Shown piece by piece: positions 7,425 through 14,118 of a stretch of 14,560 nt of DNA. The notes beneath the pieces are model-generated. The model saw only the letters and a program-made list of their open reading frames with translations. It had not been told where the DNA came from and ran no database searches. The stretch's first letter is position 1. Each line of letters begins with the position of its first letter. Source of the stretch: Chloroflexota bacterium (lineage in GTDB: Bacteria > Chloroflexota > Dehalococcoidia > Lucifugimonadales > UBA3495); NCBI GenBank assembly GCA_022561675.1, contig JADFQT010000025.1, positions 1 to 14,560 on the forward strand. Direction: 5' to 3'. The translations under genes were made by a program, and so were the position numbers.

Positions 7425-8534
7425 GTGGAAATACCCAGACAAAATCTCAGGACGCCTGGCCCGACACCCGTGCCTGAGGACATAGTCGAGGCCATGTCCC
7501 AACCGATGATCAACCATCGGGGTCCGGAATTCTTGGAGCTGGTCAACGAGGTCACCGAGAAGCTGAAGCAGGTCTTCATGACCCAGAACGACGTGTATGT
7601 GCTCACTGCCTCGGGCACTGGCGCCTTGGAGGCTGCCATCGTCAACACCCTGTCCCAGGGAGACCAGGTTTTGGGGCTTAGCGCCGGCGCCTTTGGCGAC
7701 CGGTTCTGCGATACGGCGGAGGCCTACGGGGCGGAGGTTCGGCGGCTGGAGTTCGAGTGGGGCGGGCCGATAGACCCGGACGGGGTTCGCGACGCCCTGC
7801 GGGAGACACCGGAGATCAAGGCGGTGTTGGTCACCCACAATGAGACCTCCACCGGCGTTACCCACGATCTGGAGACCATCGCCGGCATCGTCAAAGGCGA
7901 ATTCCACAAGCTGTTGCTGGTGGATGCCGTCAGCAGCCTGGGCTGCGTCGCCCTGCCGGTGGACGGATGGAAGTGCGACCTGGTGGCAACCGCTTCTCAG
8001 AAGGGCTTTATGATCCCGCCGGGGCTGTCTTTTATCAGCATTAGCCACGACGGCTGGGAAGCCCAAAAAACCGCGGCCATGCCCCGTTTTTATTTTGACT
8101 TGGCGGCGGCCCGGGAGTACCTGGGGACCGGCCAGACTCCATGGACTCCCAACCTCTCGGCTCTTTACGGGCTCAGGTTGGCGCTGACCAAAATGCTGGA
8201 CGAGGGTATCGAAAACATCTTCGACCGCCACGCCGGCATCGGCCAGTTCACCCGCTCTGGAGTGGTGGAGATGGGCCTGGAATTGTTGTGCCGGGATGAG
8301 CGCCGCGCCTCCAATACGGTTACGGCGATCCGAGTCCCGGCGGGAGTGGACGGCGCGAAATTGGTCGGCCTGATGCGCACCGAAGAGCAGGTGGTCCTGG
8401 CGGGGGGGCAGGGTAAGCTGGCCCGGGACATTTTCCGCATTGGCCACCTGGGCCACGTCACCAGGGAGGACATAATTGAGGTGTTGGAGGCGCTAAAACG
8501 GGTGCTGCCAAAGGTAGGCTTTAGCGCCGGTTAG
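7425..8534 (+). CDS. PLP-dependent class V aminotransferase, alanine/serine-glyoxylate type
   Basis: This 369-aa enzyme of the AGXT/serine-glyoxylate family probably transfers an amino group between alanine or serine and a 2-oxo acid such as glyoxylate, using pyridoxal phosphate in the cytoplasm. Family marks are the N-terminal TPGPTPVPEDI and INHRGPEF segments (10-36), phosphate-loop TASGTGALEAA (61-71), cofactor-ring Asp167 in DAVSSLG, Schiff-base Lys193 in ASQKGFMIPPG, and substrate-carboxylate Arg338 in FRIGHLG. Length is typical. The start is GTG at 7425: GGGAGG (7415-7420) sits 4 nt upstream, and the ATPRQ-like N-terminus before LRTPGP is short, as usual. In some Chloroflexota relatives this gene neighbours serA and serves serine synthesis; no serA is present here, so the exact substrates stay open. 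Confidence 0.92.
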   Translation: MEIPRQNLRTPGPTPVPEDIVEAMSQPMINHRGPEFLELVNEVTEKLKQVFMTQNDVYVLTASGTGALEAAIVNTLSQGDQVLGLSAGAFGDRFCDTAEAYGAEVRRLEFEWGGPIDPDGVRDALRETPEIKAVLVTHNETSTGVTHDLETIAGIVKGEFHKLLLVDAVSSLGCVALPVDGWKCDLVATASQKGFMIPPGLSFISISHDGWEAQKTAAMPRFYFDLAAAREYLGTGQTPWTPNLSALYGLRLALTKMLDEGIENIFDRHAGIGQFTRSGVVEMGLELLCRDERRASNTVTAIRVPAGVDGAKLVGLMRTEEQVVLAGGQGKLARDIFRIGHLGHVTREDIIEVLEALKRVLPKVGFSAG

Positions 8535-8706
8535 GGACTACACTGGTCAGGACCAAATTGAAAATAAGCCAAAGCTAAGGTGGGACCCCCAGGGTTATAT
8601 GCCCAAAGACTGCGGGGTGCACCTTGGGATTAGTTTAGGAACGCGGGCCCCGCGCCCGAAAGTTTAGGGCTGAAAGTTAAAAGTGGTCCCCGGAGGGGCC
8701 TGTATC
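8535..8706. other. Intergenic region between aminotransferase and coiled-coil gene
   Basis: 172 bp with short structures but no gene. A perfect CGCGGG/CCCGCG palindrome lies at 8642-8654, flanked by the direct repeat AGTTTAGG (8632-8639 and 8661-8668). A short TGG-TCAGGA-CCA hairpin at about 8544-8555 follows the aminotransferase stop. No clear promoter is visible. Confidence 0.35.
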
Positions 8707-9177
8707 ATGTCCGCTTCTCAGTTGCAGCAAACCACGGCCAACCTCCGCATCAGTCTCGCGGAGATCGAAAACAAGGAACGCCAACTGGATTCCATGATCG
8801 CCCAGTTCCGCACCCAGCTGAGAAGACTGCCCCGTCAGGTCGTCTATGGGCCAACCGGTCTCGATGCCTCGCTGTCGGCATTGGGGGAGATTGAAGAGCG
8901 ATTGGCGGACGCCACGGCCACGCGCCGCAGGCTGTCGACCATCAAAAAAGCCACCACTGATGAGCTGGCGGCGTTGGAGTCGGTCAAGCAGGTCGGTGAA
9001 GCCCGGGGCTCCCTGGCGGACTTGAAACGCCGGGTCCGGGACTCCCAAGAAAACTCCGGGGAGGACGCCGAAACCGGGGCGGAGATTCGCCGGTTGGAAG
9101 CCTTCATTGCCGAGCACAGCAAGCGGGCCGAGCTGACCATTACCGAGCGTTTCCAGGAGCGGGTCTCGGAATCCTAA
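8707..9177 (+). CDS. Small coiled-coil protein, function unknown
   Basis: This 156-aa soluble protein is rich in Glu, Arg, Ala, Leu, Gln and Ser, with no signal peptide, membrane segment or cysteine. Heptad-like helices cover about residues 5-40 and 58-115, broken by LPRQVVYGPTG (41-51), and a third helix runs 122-142. The ATG at 8707 is chosen because GGAGGGG (8692-8698) lies 8 nt upstream; a longer frame from GTG at 8683 would begin before that site. I recognise no catalytic motif and no named family. A structural, scaffold or partner-binding role is possible. It follows the aminotransferase on the same strand after 172 bp and overlaps nothing. The frame is supported by the ribosome site and by GC-rich third positions. 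Confidence 0.7.
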   Translation: MSASQLQQTTANLRISLAEIENKERQLDSMIAQFRTQLRRLPRQVVYGPTGLDASLSALGEIEERLADATATRRRLSTIKKATTDELAALESVKQVGEARGSLADLKRRVRDSQENSGEDAETGAEIRRLEAFIAEHSKRAELTITERFQERVSES

Positions 9178-9187
9178 CGCTGGAAAC
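9149..9187. terminator. Inverted repeat at the convergent junction with the DUF1015 gene
   Basis: GTTTCCAG (9149-9156) and CTGGAAAC (9180-9187) are perfect 8-bp complements; the 23-nt loop holds the stop codon of the coiled-coil gene. No T-run follows on either strand. It could cap both transcripts. Confidence 0.4.
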
Positions 9188-9201
9188 CTAAGGGTGGGAA
9201 G

Positions 9202-10506
9202 CTAAAGGGGGCCGTCCAGCCGGTGGATCACCAGGCCGGTGGGCAGTTTGGGATAGAAGAAGGTGGATTTTGAGGGAAGCCGCTGGCCAGCGCCCACTAT
9301 CTCCTCAAAGGTGTCCATGGGAAAGGGCTTGAGCAGAAAAGCCAGCTGCAGCTCTCCGGCGCCGACGCGATCCACCAGTCCCTGGGGGTCGTGACTGTAA
9401 ACCACCTGCTGGGATGCGGCGTCGCCCATTACCGGCTTCAGCACCTGCTCCTCCAAAACCCAGGCCTCGGAAACCGCCAGGGGTCCCCACCGGCGCCAGT
9501 CGACGCCCTCCCGCAGAGTTCTTAGCGTGGCCTCTCCGGGTTGGGGTCCAACTACTCCCAGGATGTGGCGGTCTCTACCCAGGAAGGCGACCTCCTGCAC
9601 CAGCCCCTCGACCCCGCCAACGGACAGGTCAAAGGGTTCAGTTTCAAAGAAGCGATCGAGCTGCTCGCCCAGCTGAAGCAATTTGACCTGGCTGAGATTT
9701 CCCACCCCACGATGATAAGGGAGCAAGAGTAATCCAGGGTCGTCGAACTCCACCAAGGCCATCATGACAAACCCGTCGGCTTGGGGGATATCTCCGGATT
9801 CGGCTGGCGCCCCGCCGGCCCGGTGGTGCAGGGCTGCCTCATAACGGTGGTGGCCGTCGGCCAGAAAAACCGGCTTATCGATGAAAAACCGCTGTATGGA
9901 GCTCCGGGATTCGGTGTCGTCGATGGTCCACAAGGATATGTCCCCATCGGCGGTTCCCGGAACTGCTGTAACTTGAACCTCCAGCACCGGGGGTTGCGAC
10001 ATCGCCAGGTCGAGCACCGGCTGCAGGGAATGATGACTGTCCCGATAAAGGCTCATGATGGGGCTGAACTGGGCCTGGCAAGCTTGGAGCAGCTTCACCC
10101 GGTCTTGAACGGCCGGCTCTCGGGTGTATTCGTGGGGCAGTACCCGGTGGGTATCGTACTCCTCGACCGCCACGCCCCCAAAGAGGGCCAGCTGCTGTCT
10201 GGCCTGTCCCTGGAAGGTGTAGCCGTGACGCATCAGGTAGAATCGGGGCGCATCGTCGGGCTTCAGCACCCCCTGCTCCAGCCATCGGCGAAACAACCCC
10301 GCCGCCTCCAGGTAGCTGCTCTCGGGGTCCGCCGGGTCCGGCCGCTCTCCCCCCTCCAGGTGGACGGCGTTATAAGGGCTGAGCTGTTGCAGAGCCCGCT
10401 GCAATTCCGGTCCGATCATGTCGTAGGGGGGGCAGAGGATGGAAGCCATGCTCCCCACTACATCGGGGTCAAACCGGCAACCGTGAATGGGGCGGAAATC
10501 AACCAT
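9202..10506 (-). CDS. DUF1015 family protein
   Basis: This 434-aa cytoplasmic protein belongs to DUF1015, a widespread bacterial family of unknown biochemical role. Family segments are easy to see: FRPIHGCRFDP (4-14), CPPYDMIGPE (25-34), LSPYNAVHLEGGE (42-54), the central RVLPHEYT with QDRVKLLQA and FSPIMSLYRD (121-156), the hallmark FLADGHHRYEAAL (214-226), and the C-terminal LPSKSTFFYPKLPTGLVI (410-426). The Asp/His/His/Arg/Tyr cluster at 217-222 looks like an active or ligand site (inference). The start is ATG at 10506, with AGGAG 9 nt upstream on the minus strand. The longer frame to 10572 would begin inside the -10 element and encodes an unrelated-looking MLYCFCF extension. No signal peptide is present. 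Confidence 0.92.
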   Translation of the reverse strand: MVDFRPIHGCRFDPDVVGSMASILCPPYDMIGPELQRALQQLSPYNAVHLEGGERPDPADPESSYLEAAGLFRRWLEQGVLKPDDAPRFYLMRHGYTFQGQARQQLALFGGVAVEEYDTHRVLPHEYTREPAVQDRVKLLQACQAQFSPIMSLYRDSHHSLQPVLDLAMSQPPVLEVQVTAVPGTADGDISLWTIDDTESRSSIQRFFIDKPVFLADGHHRYEAALHHRAGGAPAESGDIPQADGFVMMALVEFDDPGLLLLPYHRGVGNLSQVKLLQLGEQLDRFFETEPFDLSVGGVEGLVQEVAFLGRDRHILGVVGPQPGEATLRTLREGVDWRRWGPLAVSEAWVLEEQVLKPVMGDAASQQVVYSHDPQGLVDRVGAGELQLAFLLKPFPMDTFEEIVGAGQRLPSKSTFFYPKLPTGLVIHRLDGPL

Positions 10507-10562
10507 CCTGAACAACTCCTGAGGCGCTACCGGCCGGCTGCCGGAAGCTGTAAAACAGAAGC

Positions 10563-10571
10563 AGTATAGCA
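10563..10571 (-). promoter_or_regulatory. Extended -10 promoter of the DUF1015 gene
   Basis: TGC-TATACT on the minus strand matches the extended -10 consensus at all but one base. Transcription would start near 10556, giving a leader of about 50 nt that contains the AGGAG ribosome site. This placement excludes translation from the upstream GTG at 10572 and supports the ATG at 10506. Confidence 0.55.
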
Positions 10572-10779
10572 CCGGAGGCCAGCCTCAGTCTTCTGGGATG
10601 AGTCCTCGGGGCAGAGGTGCAGTTGTTCCACCGCCGCGCCTGCCGCGGTGGACGTCTGGCTCACTAGGCTTGGTTCGAGCTGTAGTTCCTGAAGGCGCTG
10701 GCTGGTTGTGAGGCGTGGGGCAACTAAAATGCCCCTTTGGCTCCAGCCCGACCCAGTAGTGCCCGATAGTTACATCCAC

Positions 10780-10785
10780 TATAAT
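10780..10785 (+). promoter_or_regulatory. -10 box of the 263-aa protein gene
   Basis: A perfect TATAAT lies about 40 nt before the chosen ATG, giving a start near 10792 and a leader of about 34 nt that includes GGGAAAAGG. It lacks the TGN extension, and no TTGACA-like -35 is visible 16-18 bp upstream. Confidence 0.45.
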
Positions 10786-10825
10786 AAAGGGAAGTTACCC
10801 TAACGGCGATTTGGGAAAAGGCGAC

Positions 10826-11617
10826 ATGGATATCATCTTCGAGCGGGGAGACCGACAGCGTCCCAAGGGCCATGCCCTGGCTTATTTTCGAGTGGACACC
10901 GAACCTGACCAGGTCTACGCGACTTACGTGGTCACCTTGCCGGTCCAGGCCGACCTGACCAAGTATGTGCCGCCATTTTTGGCCAGCCATCTGGGGAACT
11001 TGCCGCTGAGCAACTTTTCCGCCTTCGCCATGCCGCCGGTTCCGGAGCCGGTTGACAGCTTTCCCGAGCTGCAGCGGCTCAGCCAGCTTCGGGACGACGA
11101 CCTGATATACGCCGGCAGCACCTTCTCCTTTGACCTGCCCAGAATGATGGAGTCGGTCACCGAGGTGGTGCAGGCCTACGCCCAGCTATGCGCCGATTAC
11201 TTCGCCAGCCCCGGTCCGGAGCTCCTGAGTCCGGCGGGATCCCACGAATCCCCGGACGGCGAATCCCCGGACGAGGACACCTCTTATCGGGTTAGCGAGG
11301 TCTTGCTCAGTCTGATGAGCGAGCCCGACAAATTGGCCGAGCTTTCCCGTCTATTGGGGAAGCTGCGATTCGCCCAGGAAGGTCAGGACAACGCCACCAT
11401 TCTGGAGGTCTCGGAGGAGGTGACGGCGCTGGCCCGGCACCTGCCTGAGGAATTCTGGGTGACCAACCTGCTGGCGGCCGCTCAGGACGCCTCGCAGCGG
11501 GGCGTCCAGCTGGCCCGCCTCTATCTGGACCGGTGCTTCCGGCTCTCCGCCGGGGACTCCGGTACGGCGCGTCGGCTGGAGGAAGAAATTCGCTCCCTGG
11601 ATGCCCTGGAATCTTGA
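10826..11617 (+). CDS. Conserved-looking protein of unknown function (263 aa)
   Basis: I do not recognise a named family. The protein is soluble, acidic, and has no signal peptide or membrane segment. An N-terminal domain (1-125) includes MDIIFERGDR, KGHALAYFR, YATYVVTLPV, KYVPPFLASHL and RDDDLIYAGS. A disordered linker (about 128-152) contains ESPDG-ESPDE. A helical C-terminal domain (153-263) includes FWVTNLLAAAQDASQRG and ARLYLDRCFRL. The N-terminal motifs look like a conserved domain, and I have an impression of relatives in Dehalococcoidia, not verified. The ATG at 10826 is preferred over the TTG at 10811 because GGGAAAAGG overlaps that TTG region and the family-like start is MDIIFERG. 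It diverges from DUF1015 and converges with the methyltransferase, so it is probably monocistronic. Confidence 0.8.
   Translation: MDIIFERGDRQRPKGHALAYFRVDTEPDQVYATYVVTLPVQADLTKYVPPFLASHLGNLPLSNFSAFAMPPVPEPVDSFPELQRLSQLRDDDLIYAGSTFSFDLPRMMESVTEVVQAYAQLCADYFASPGPELLSPAGSHESPDGESPDEDTSYRVSEVLLSLMSEPDKLAELSRLLGKLRFAQEGQDNATILEVSEEVTALARHLPEEFWVTNLLAAAQDASQRGVQLARLYLDRCFRLSAGDSGTARRLEEEIRSLDALES
11246..11273 (+). repeat. Tandem repeat in the linker of the 263-aa protein
   Basis: GAATCCCCGGACG occurs at 11246-11258 and again at 11261-11273, a 15-nt period that keeps frame and encodes ESPDG then ESPDE. It looks like a slippage expansion in a disordered linker. Confidence 0.8.
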
Positions 11618-11655
11618 CCCTGACTGCCTGGCTTGGGGCCGTTCAGTGTCTGGCT

Positions 11656-11682
11656 GCCAACCCCGGCTCTGGGGGTGCTGGC
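11656..11682. terminator. Hairpin at the convergent junction with the methyltransferase gene
   Basis: GCCA-ACCCC (11656-11664) pairs with GGGGT-(GC)-TGGC (11672-11682): nine pairs with a 2-nt bulge and a 7-nt loop. It lies in the 109-bp gap between the two gene ends. No T-run follows on the plus strand (GCGAAAAAGGG follows instead) or on the minus strand. Confidence 0.4.
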
Positions 11683-11726
11683 GCGAAAAAGGGTGGGAAG
11701 AAATACGCGCGGGATTCAAGGGCTCC

Positions 11727-12311
11727 TCAGGGGTTCCTCAAGGTCATCATGTATTGCTCGCCGTTCAAGTCCCTCCAGTTCCGGTAGCGGAATCCGGCTT
11801 CCCTAACCATCTGCTGCATGGCTTCCGGATCGATTCTGCGCTCCAAAGGGGGCCCGTTCTCAGATTCCCGGCGATGCCAGTTCAGCACGGTTACCCAGCC
11901 TCGAGGTTTCAATAGCCGGCGAATCGATTGGAGGAAACGGGGCTGGTCCGGGCTTTCGTGGACCACGAAGGCCAAAAAGACTCCGTCCAGGGAACCCTCT
12001 TCCAGAGGAAAGTCGAACTCCCCGCATTTCTCGACCTCCACGTTGCCAAGATGGGCGGCCGTAACCTGCTGCCGGCAGGCGTCCAGCATCTCTTCGTCGG
12101 TATCCAGAGCGTAGAGCTTGCCGTCCATCAAAGCCTTGGCCAACCTGGGCGTAAAATAGCCGGGACCGCAACCAATCTCAGCCACCCGGTCCCGGTGGCT
12201 GATCTCCGAAAAGCTTAAAATCGACAGCATATCCAGCGTGCCGTCCCGCTGGGGGGAGAGCAACTGCTGGATGAATTCCTGGGTGGTCCTGGGCTGGGAC
12301 TCTGAGGTCAA
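11727..12311 (-). CDS. Class I SAM-dependent methyltransferase
   Basis: This 194-aa Rossmann-fold methyltransferase resembles the UbiE/Methyltransf_11 and _25 group. The SAM-binding glycine loop is EIGCGPGYF (45-53), the acidic residue that binds the ribose is Asp70 in LYALDTDEEML, the adenine-site region is near GEFDFPLEEGSLDGVFLAFVV (97-117), and the post-II segment is RLLKPRGWVTVLNW (132-145). The substrate cannot be predicted. The start is TTG at 12311: AGAGGAGGG (12325-12317) lies 5 nt upstream, and an in-frame stop is just beyond it. Starting at Met28 would remove the N-terminal helix. It sits alone between a convergent and a divergent neighbour. Confidence 0.88.
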   Translation of the reverse strand: MTSESQPRTTQEFIQQLLSPQRDGTLDMLSILSFSEISHRDRVAEIGCGPGYFTPRLAKALMDGKLYALDTDEEMLDACRQQVTAAHLGNVEVEKCGEFDFPLEEGSLDGVFLAFVVHESPDQPRFLQSIRRLLKPRGWVTVLNWHRRESENGPPLERRIDPEAMQQMVREAGFRYRNWRDLNGEQYMMTLRNP

Positions 12312-12580
12312 GGCGGCCCTCCTCTAGCTACGCCTAATTTACATCTAATCTACTTCCGTCGCCATTTGCCGTAAATGGGCATGATGCTCCGGCTTGGATC
12401 AGTTTCCTGGCCAGAGGTGGACCTTGGGGATAAATCGGCGGGCAGGCGCCGCAACCAGGTTCTTCCGGTGGGCGCCATGCTGAGTCTGGGAGAGCGGTCT
12501 GGTATGCGGGACGGCATGATGATAGACTGCGCCCAAAATTAAGCCGAGTTCCCCAATTCAATTCCAGGACTCTGCCGGCA
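12312..12580. other. Divergent intergenic region, methyltransferase / DUF2851
   Basis: 269 bp without a gene. A possible overlapping promoter pair lies at 12519-12528: TGA-TAGACT on plus and TATCAT on minus (12524-12519), both imperfect. Near the methyltransferase start the sequence is AT-richer (about 12326-12352), and CCATTT-GCCGT-AAATGG (about 12361-12377) can form a small hairpin. The long minus-strand frame 12780-12334 is low-complexity and looks spurious. Confidence 0.35.
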
Positions 12581-13987
12581 ATGGAATCTATCGACCGGAC
12601 CAGCGCCCAGACCAGGGACCAGGCCGGGAGCCGGGGCAGGAAATCCTGCGGAGAAATTGGTGCCGGAGATATTGGCGGGCGAGCCACCCGAGATCTCATT
12701 CCGGAGCAACTACTACCGGAGCAGCTCCTGGCCAGCCTTTGGCAGAAGCGGGCCGCCCGCCAGCAGCGGTTCAAAACCAACGGAGGCCGGCAGGTCCGGG
12801 TCCTCTACCCGGGGCGTCCCAGTAGCTCCGCGGGACCGGACTTCCGGGACGCGGTGTTCCACCTGGAGGGCTTGGGGTTGGTCCGCGGCGCGGTGGAGAT
12901 CCACCGCCGTCAGCGGGATTGGGACTCCCACGGGCACGGCGCGGACCCTAATTACAACGGCGTGGTGCTGCACGTGGCCCTGGAGGTGGACGGTGGCGAC
13001 ACCCGGCTGCAAAGCGGCCAGCAGGTGCCGGTGGTTTCCCTGGCGTCGCTTCTCGATACAGCCGGCACCCCGGCCGATCCGGGTCCCAGCGAAGACTTCT
13101 TCCTGTGGGCCCTGCTGAAGGAAAAGGGCTACCCTCGTCCCCCTAACGCCGAGCAGATGGCCCACCTGCTGGACCGGGCCGGCGACGCCCGTTTTCGGCA
13201 AAAGAGCGCCCGTTACCAGGCCTTTCTTAAGGATCAGACGCTCCCGGAACAAACGCTTTATGAGGGTATTTGCGAAGCCCTGGGTTATCGGCACAACCAG
13301 CAGCCTTTCTTGAGGCTGGCCCAGCGCAGTCCCAGCCGGGCGCTGGTCCAGTCCGCCAGCTATCTGCCCAGGGAGAAGCGGGCTGGAGCCCTAGAGGGCT
13401 GGCTGCTCCAGCTATCGGGGTTGGCGGAATCTCCCGACATAAAATTGCCCAGAGTGGGTTTGGGTCCGCCCCTGGCCCGCCGAGAGTGGCACTGCTTTCG
13501 GGTTCGGCCGGCCAACCATCCCAGGCGGCGGGTCGCCGGCGCGGCGGCGCTGCTGGCGCGCTTTCTGGAAGCGGGGCTGGTGGCTGGACTGCAGCAGGCG
13601 GCGGAGAGCGGTATTCCCAGTCGGCTTACGGCGGCCCTGGTCGTCGGCAAGAGTGACGCCGGGGGGCGGTCCCTCATCGGCTCGGGGCGCGCCCGGGACC
13701 TGGCGGTCAACGTCGTGCTGCCCTTCTTTCATGCCCTGGAAACGCACGCTTTGGCGGCGGCGCAGGGGGTAGGAGACGGAGAAGGAGACTCGGGCCAGCG
13801 TTACTCCCACAGCTACTTTCAAAGCTACCGGCAAAGCTACCGGCGCTTTGGGCTCCTCCAGGACAACGAACTCCTCCGGGAGATGCGGGACCGGCTGATC
13901 GACCCGACCTGGGAGGGGGTTATCGATTCCGCCCGCCGCCAACAGGGGCTGCTGCACCTGCACCATTTGTTGCGCGGTGGCGGCTGA
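12581..13987 (+). CDS. DUF2851 family protein
   Basis: This 468-aa protein carries the DUF2851 core: LPEQLLASLWQKRAARQQRF (45-64), LYPGRPSSSAGPDFRDA (75-91), and GAVEIHRRQRDWDSHGHG followed by DPNYNGVVLHVALE (103-135). The family is known from Bacteroidota and Chloroflexota and has no established function. The C-terminal half is helical and ends in a typical RRQQGLLHLHHLL segment. Asp87, Glu106 and His108 are spaced like the PD-(D/E)XK nuclease signature, with His replacing Lys (inference). The start is uncertain: ATG 12581 is the only standard in-frame start before the domain, but no good ribosome site precedes it and residues 1-40 look unconserved. A short 12-bp tandem repeat lies near the end. 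It is probably monocistronic. Confidence 0.88.
   Translation: MESIDRTSAQTRDQAGSRGRKSCGEIGAGDIGGRATRDLIPEQLLPEQLLASLWQKRAARQQRFKTNGGRQVRVLYPGRPSSSAGPDFRDAVFHLEGLGLVRGAVEIHRRQRDWDSHGHGADPNYNGVVLHVALEVDGGDTRLQSGQQVPVVSLASLLDTAGTPADPGPSEDFFLWALLKEKGYPRPPNAEQMAHLLDRAGDARFRQKSARYQAFLKDQTLPEQTLYEGICEALGYRHNQQPFLRLAQRSPSRALVQSASYLPREKRAGALEGWLLQLSGLAESPDIKLPRVGLGPPLARREWHCFRVRPANHPRRRVAGAAALLARFLEAGLVAGLQQAAESGIPSRLTAALVVGKSDAGGRSLIGSGRARDLAVNVVLPFFHALETHALAAAQGVGDGEGDSGQRYSHSYFQSYRQSYRRFGLLQDNELLREMRDRLIDPTWEGVIDSARRQQGLLHLHHLLRGGG
13808..13843 (+). repeat. 12-bp in-frame repeat within the DUF2851 gene
   Basis: CAAAGCTACCGG occurs twice in perfect tandem (13820-13831 and 13832-13843), preceded by a degenerate copy CACAGCTACTTT (13808-13819). 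The product is HSYF-QSYR-QSYR. It is a small in-frame expansion inside the C-terminal domain. Confidence 0.85.
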
Positions 13988-14029
13988 ACCGCTTCCGGCT
14001 GTTCTATTTTCGGCCGGATGGGTCCAAAC

Positions 14030-14071
14030 CCCGGTGGGAACTAAACTTAAGCCAAAGTGAAACCCGCCGGG
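14030..14071. terminator. Hairpin at the convergent junction, DUF2851 / cupin
   Basis: CCCGGTGGG (14030-14038) pairs with CCCGCCGGG (14063-14071) through nine pairs including one G-T, with a 24-nt loop. No T-run follows on either strand. Confidence 0.4.
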
Positions 14072-14081
14072 ATCGGTAGCA

Positions 14082-14098
14082 CGGAGCATGTAGCTCCG
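14082..14098. terminator. Second hairpin at the DUF2851 / cupin junction
   Basis: CGGAGC-ATGTA-GCTCCG is a perfect 6-bp stem with a 5-nt loop, 20 bp beyond the cupin stop codon. It lacks a T-run and may act with the neighbouring hairpin as an end of the minus-strand transcript. Confidence 0.4.
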
Positions 14099-14118
14099 AC
14101 CATGGCTTTGGATTGGGA

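Larger units (their letters stand above)
10507..10825. other. Divergent intergenic region between DUF1015 and the 263-aa gene
   Basis: 319 bp with no convincing gene. It holds the outward-facing promoters listed separately and two hairpins: TCCACCGC (10627-10634) with GCGGTGGA (10645-10652), and GGGGCA (10717-10722) with TGCCCC (10730-10735), the latter followed by TTT on the plus strand. A 64-codon minus-strand frame (10779-10585) has no ribosome site or recognisable content. A small RNA or protein-binding sites could occupy 10590-10740, but I see no known RNA family. Confidence 0.4.

Noticed and set aside
7323..8456. Long minus-strand frame (377 codons) opposite the aminotransferase gene.
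   Set aside because: The plus strand encodes a complete PLP enzyme with all key residues. The antisense frame has Gln/His/Gly-rich composition typical of shadows in GC-rich DNA.
8577..8594. AAGGTGGGACCCCCAGGG, resembling the T-box antiterminator core.
   Set aside because: The ACCGCG part is missing, there is no specifier-stem architecture, and the following gene is not an aminoacyl-tRNA synthetase or amino-acid gene. Similar AGGGTGGGA strings occur elsewhere (9191, 11690).
10507..10572. N-terminal extension of the DUF1015 protein starting at GTG 10572.
   Set aside because: The start would lie inside the TGC-TATACT promoter, the extension looks unlike the family, and ATG 10506 has a good ribosome site.
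10671..10680. GGTTCGAGC, resembling a tRNA T-loop.
   Set aside because: The flanking bases do not form a T-stem, and no acceptor or anticodon arm can be drawn around it.
10585..10779. 64-codon minus-strand frame in the divergent region.
   Set aside because: It has Pro/Gly/Arg-rich composition, no ribosome site, and overlaps the two hairpins; there is no positive evidence of coding.
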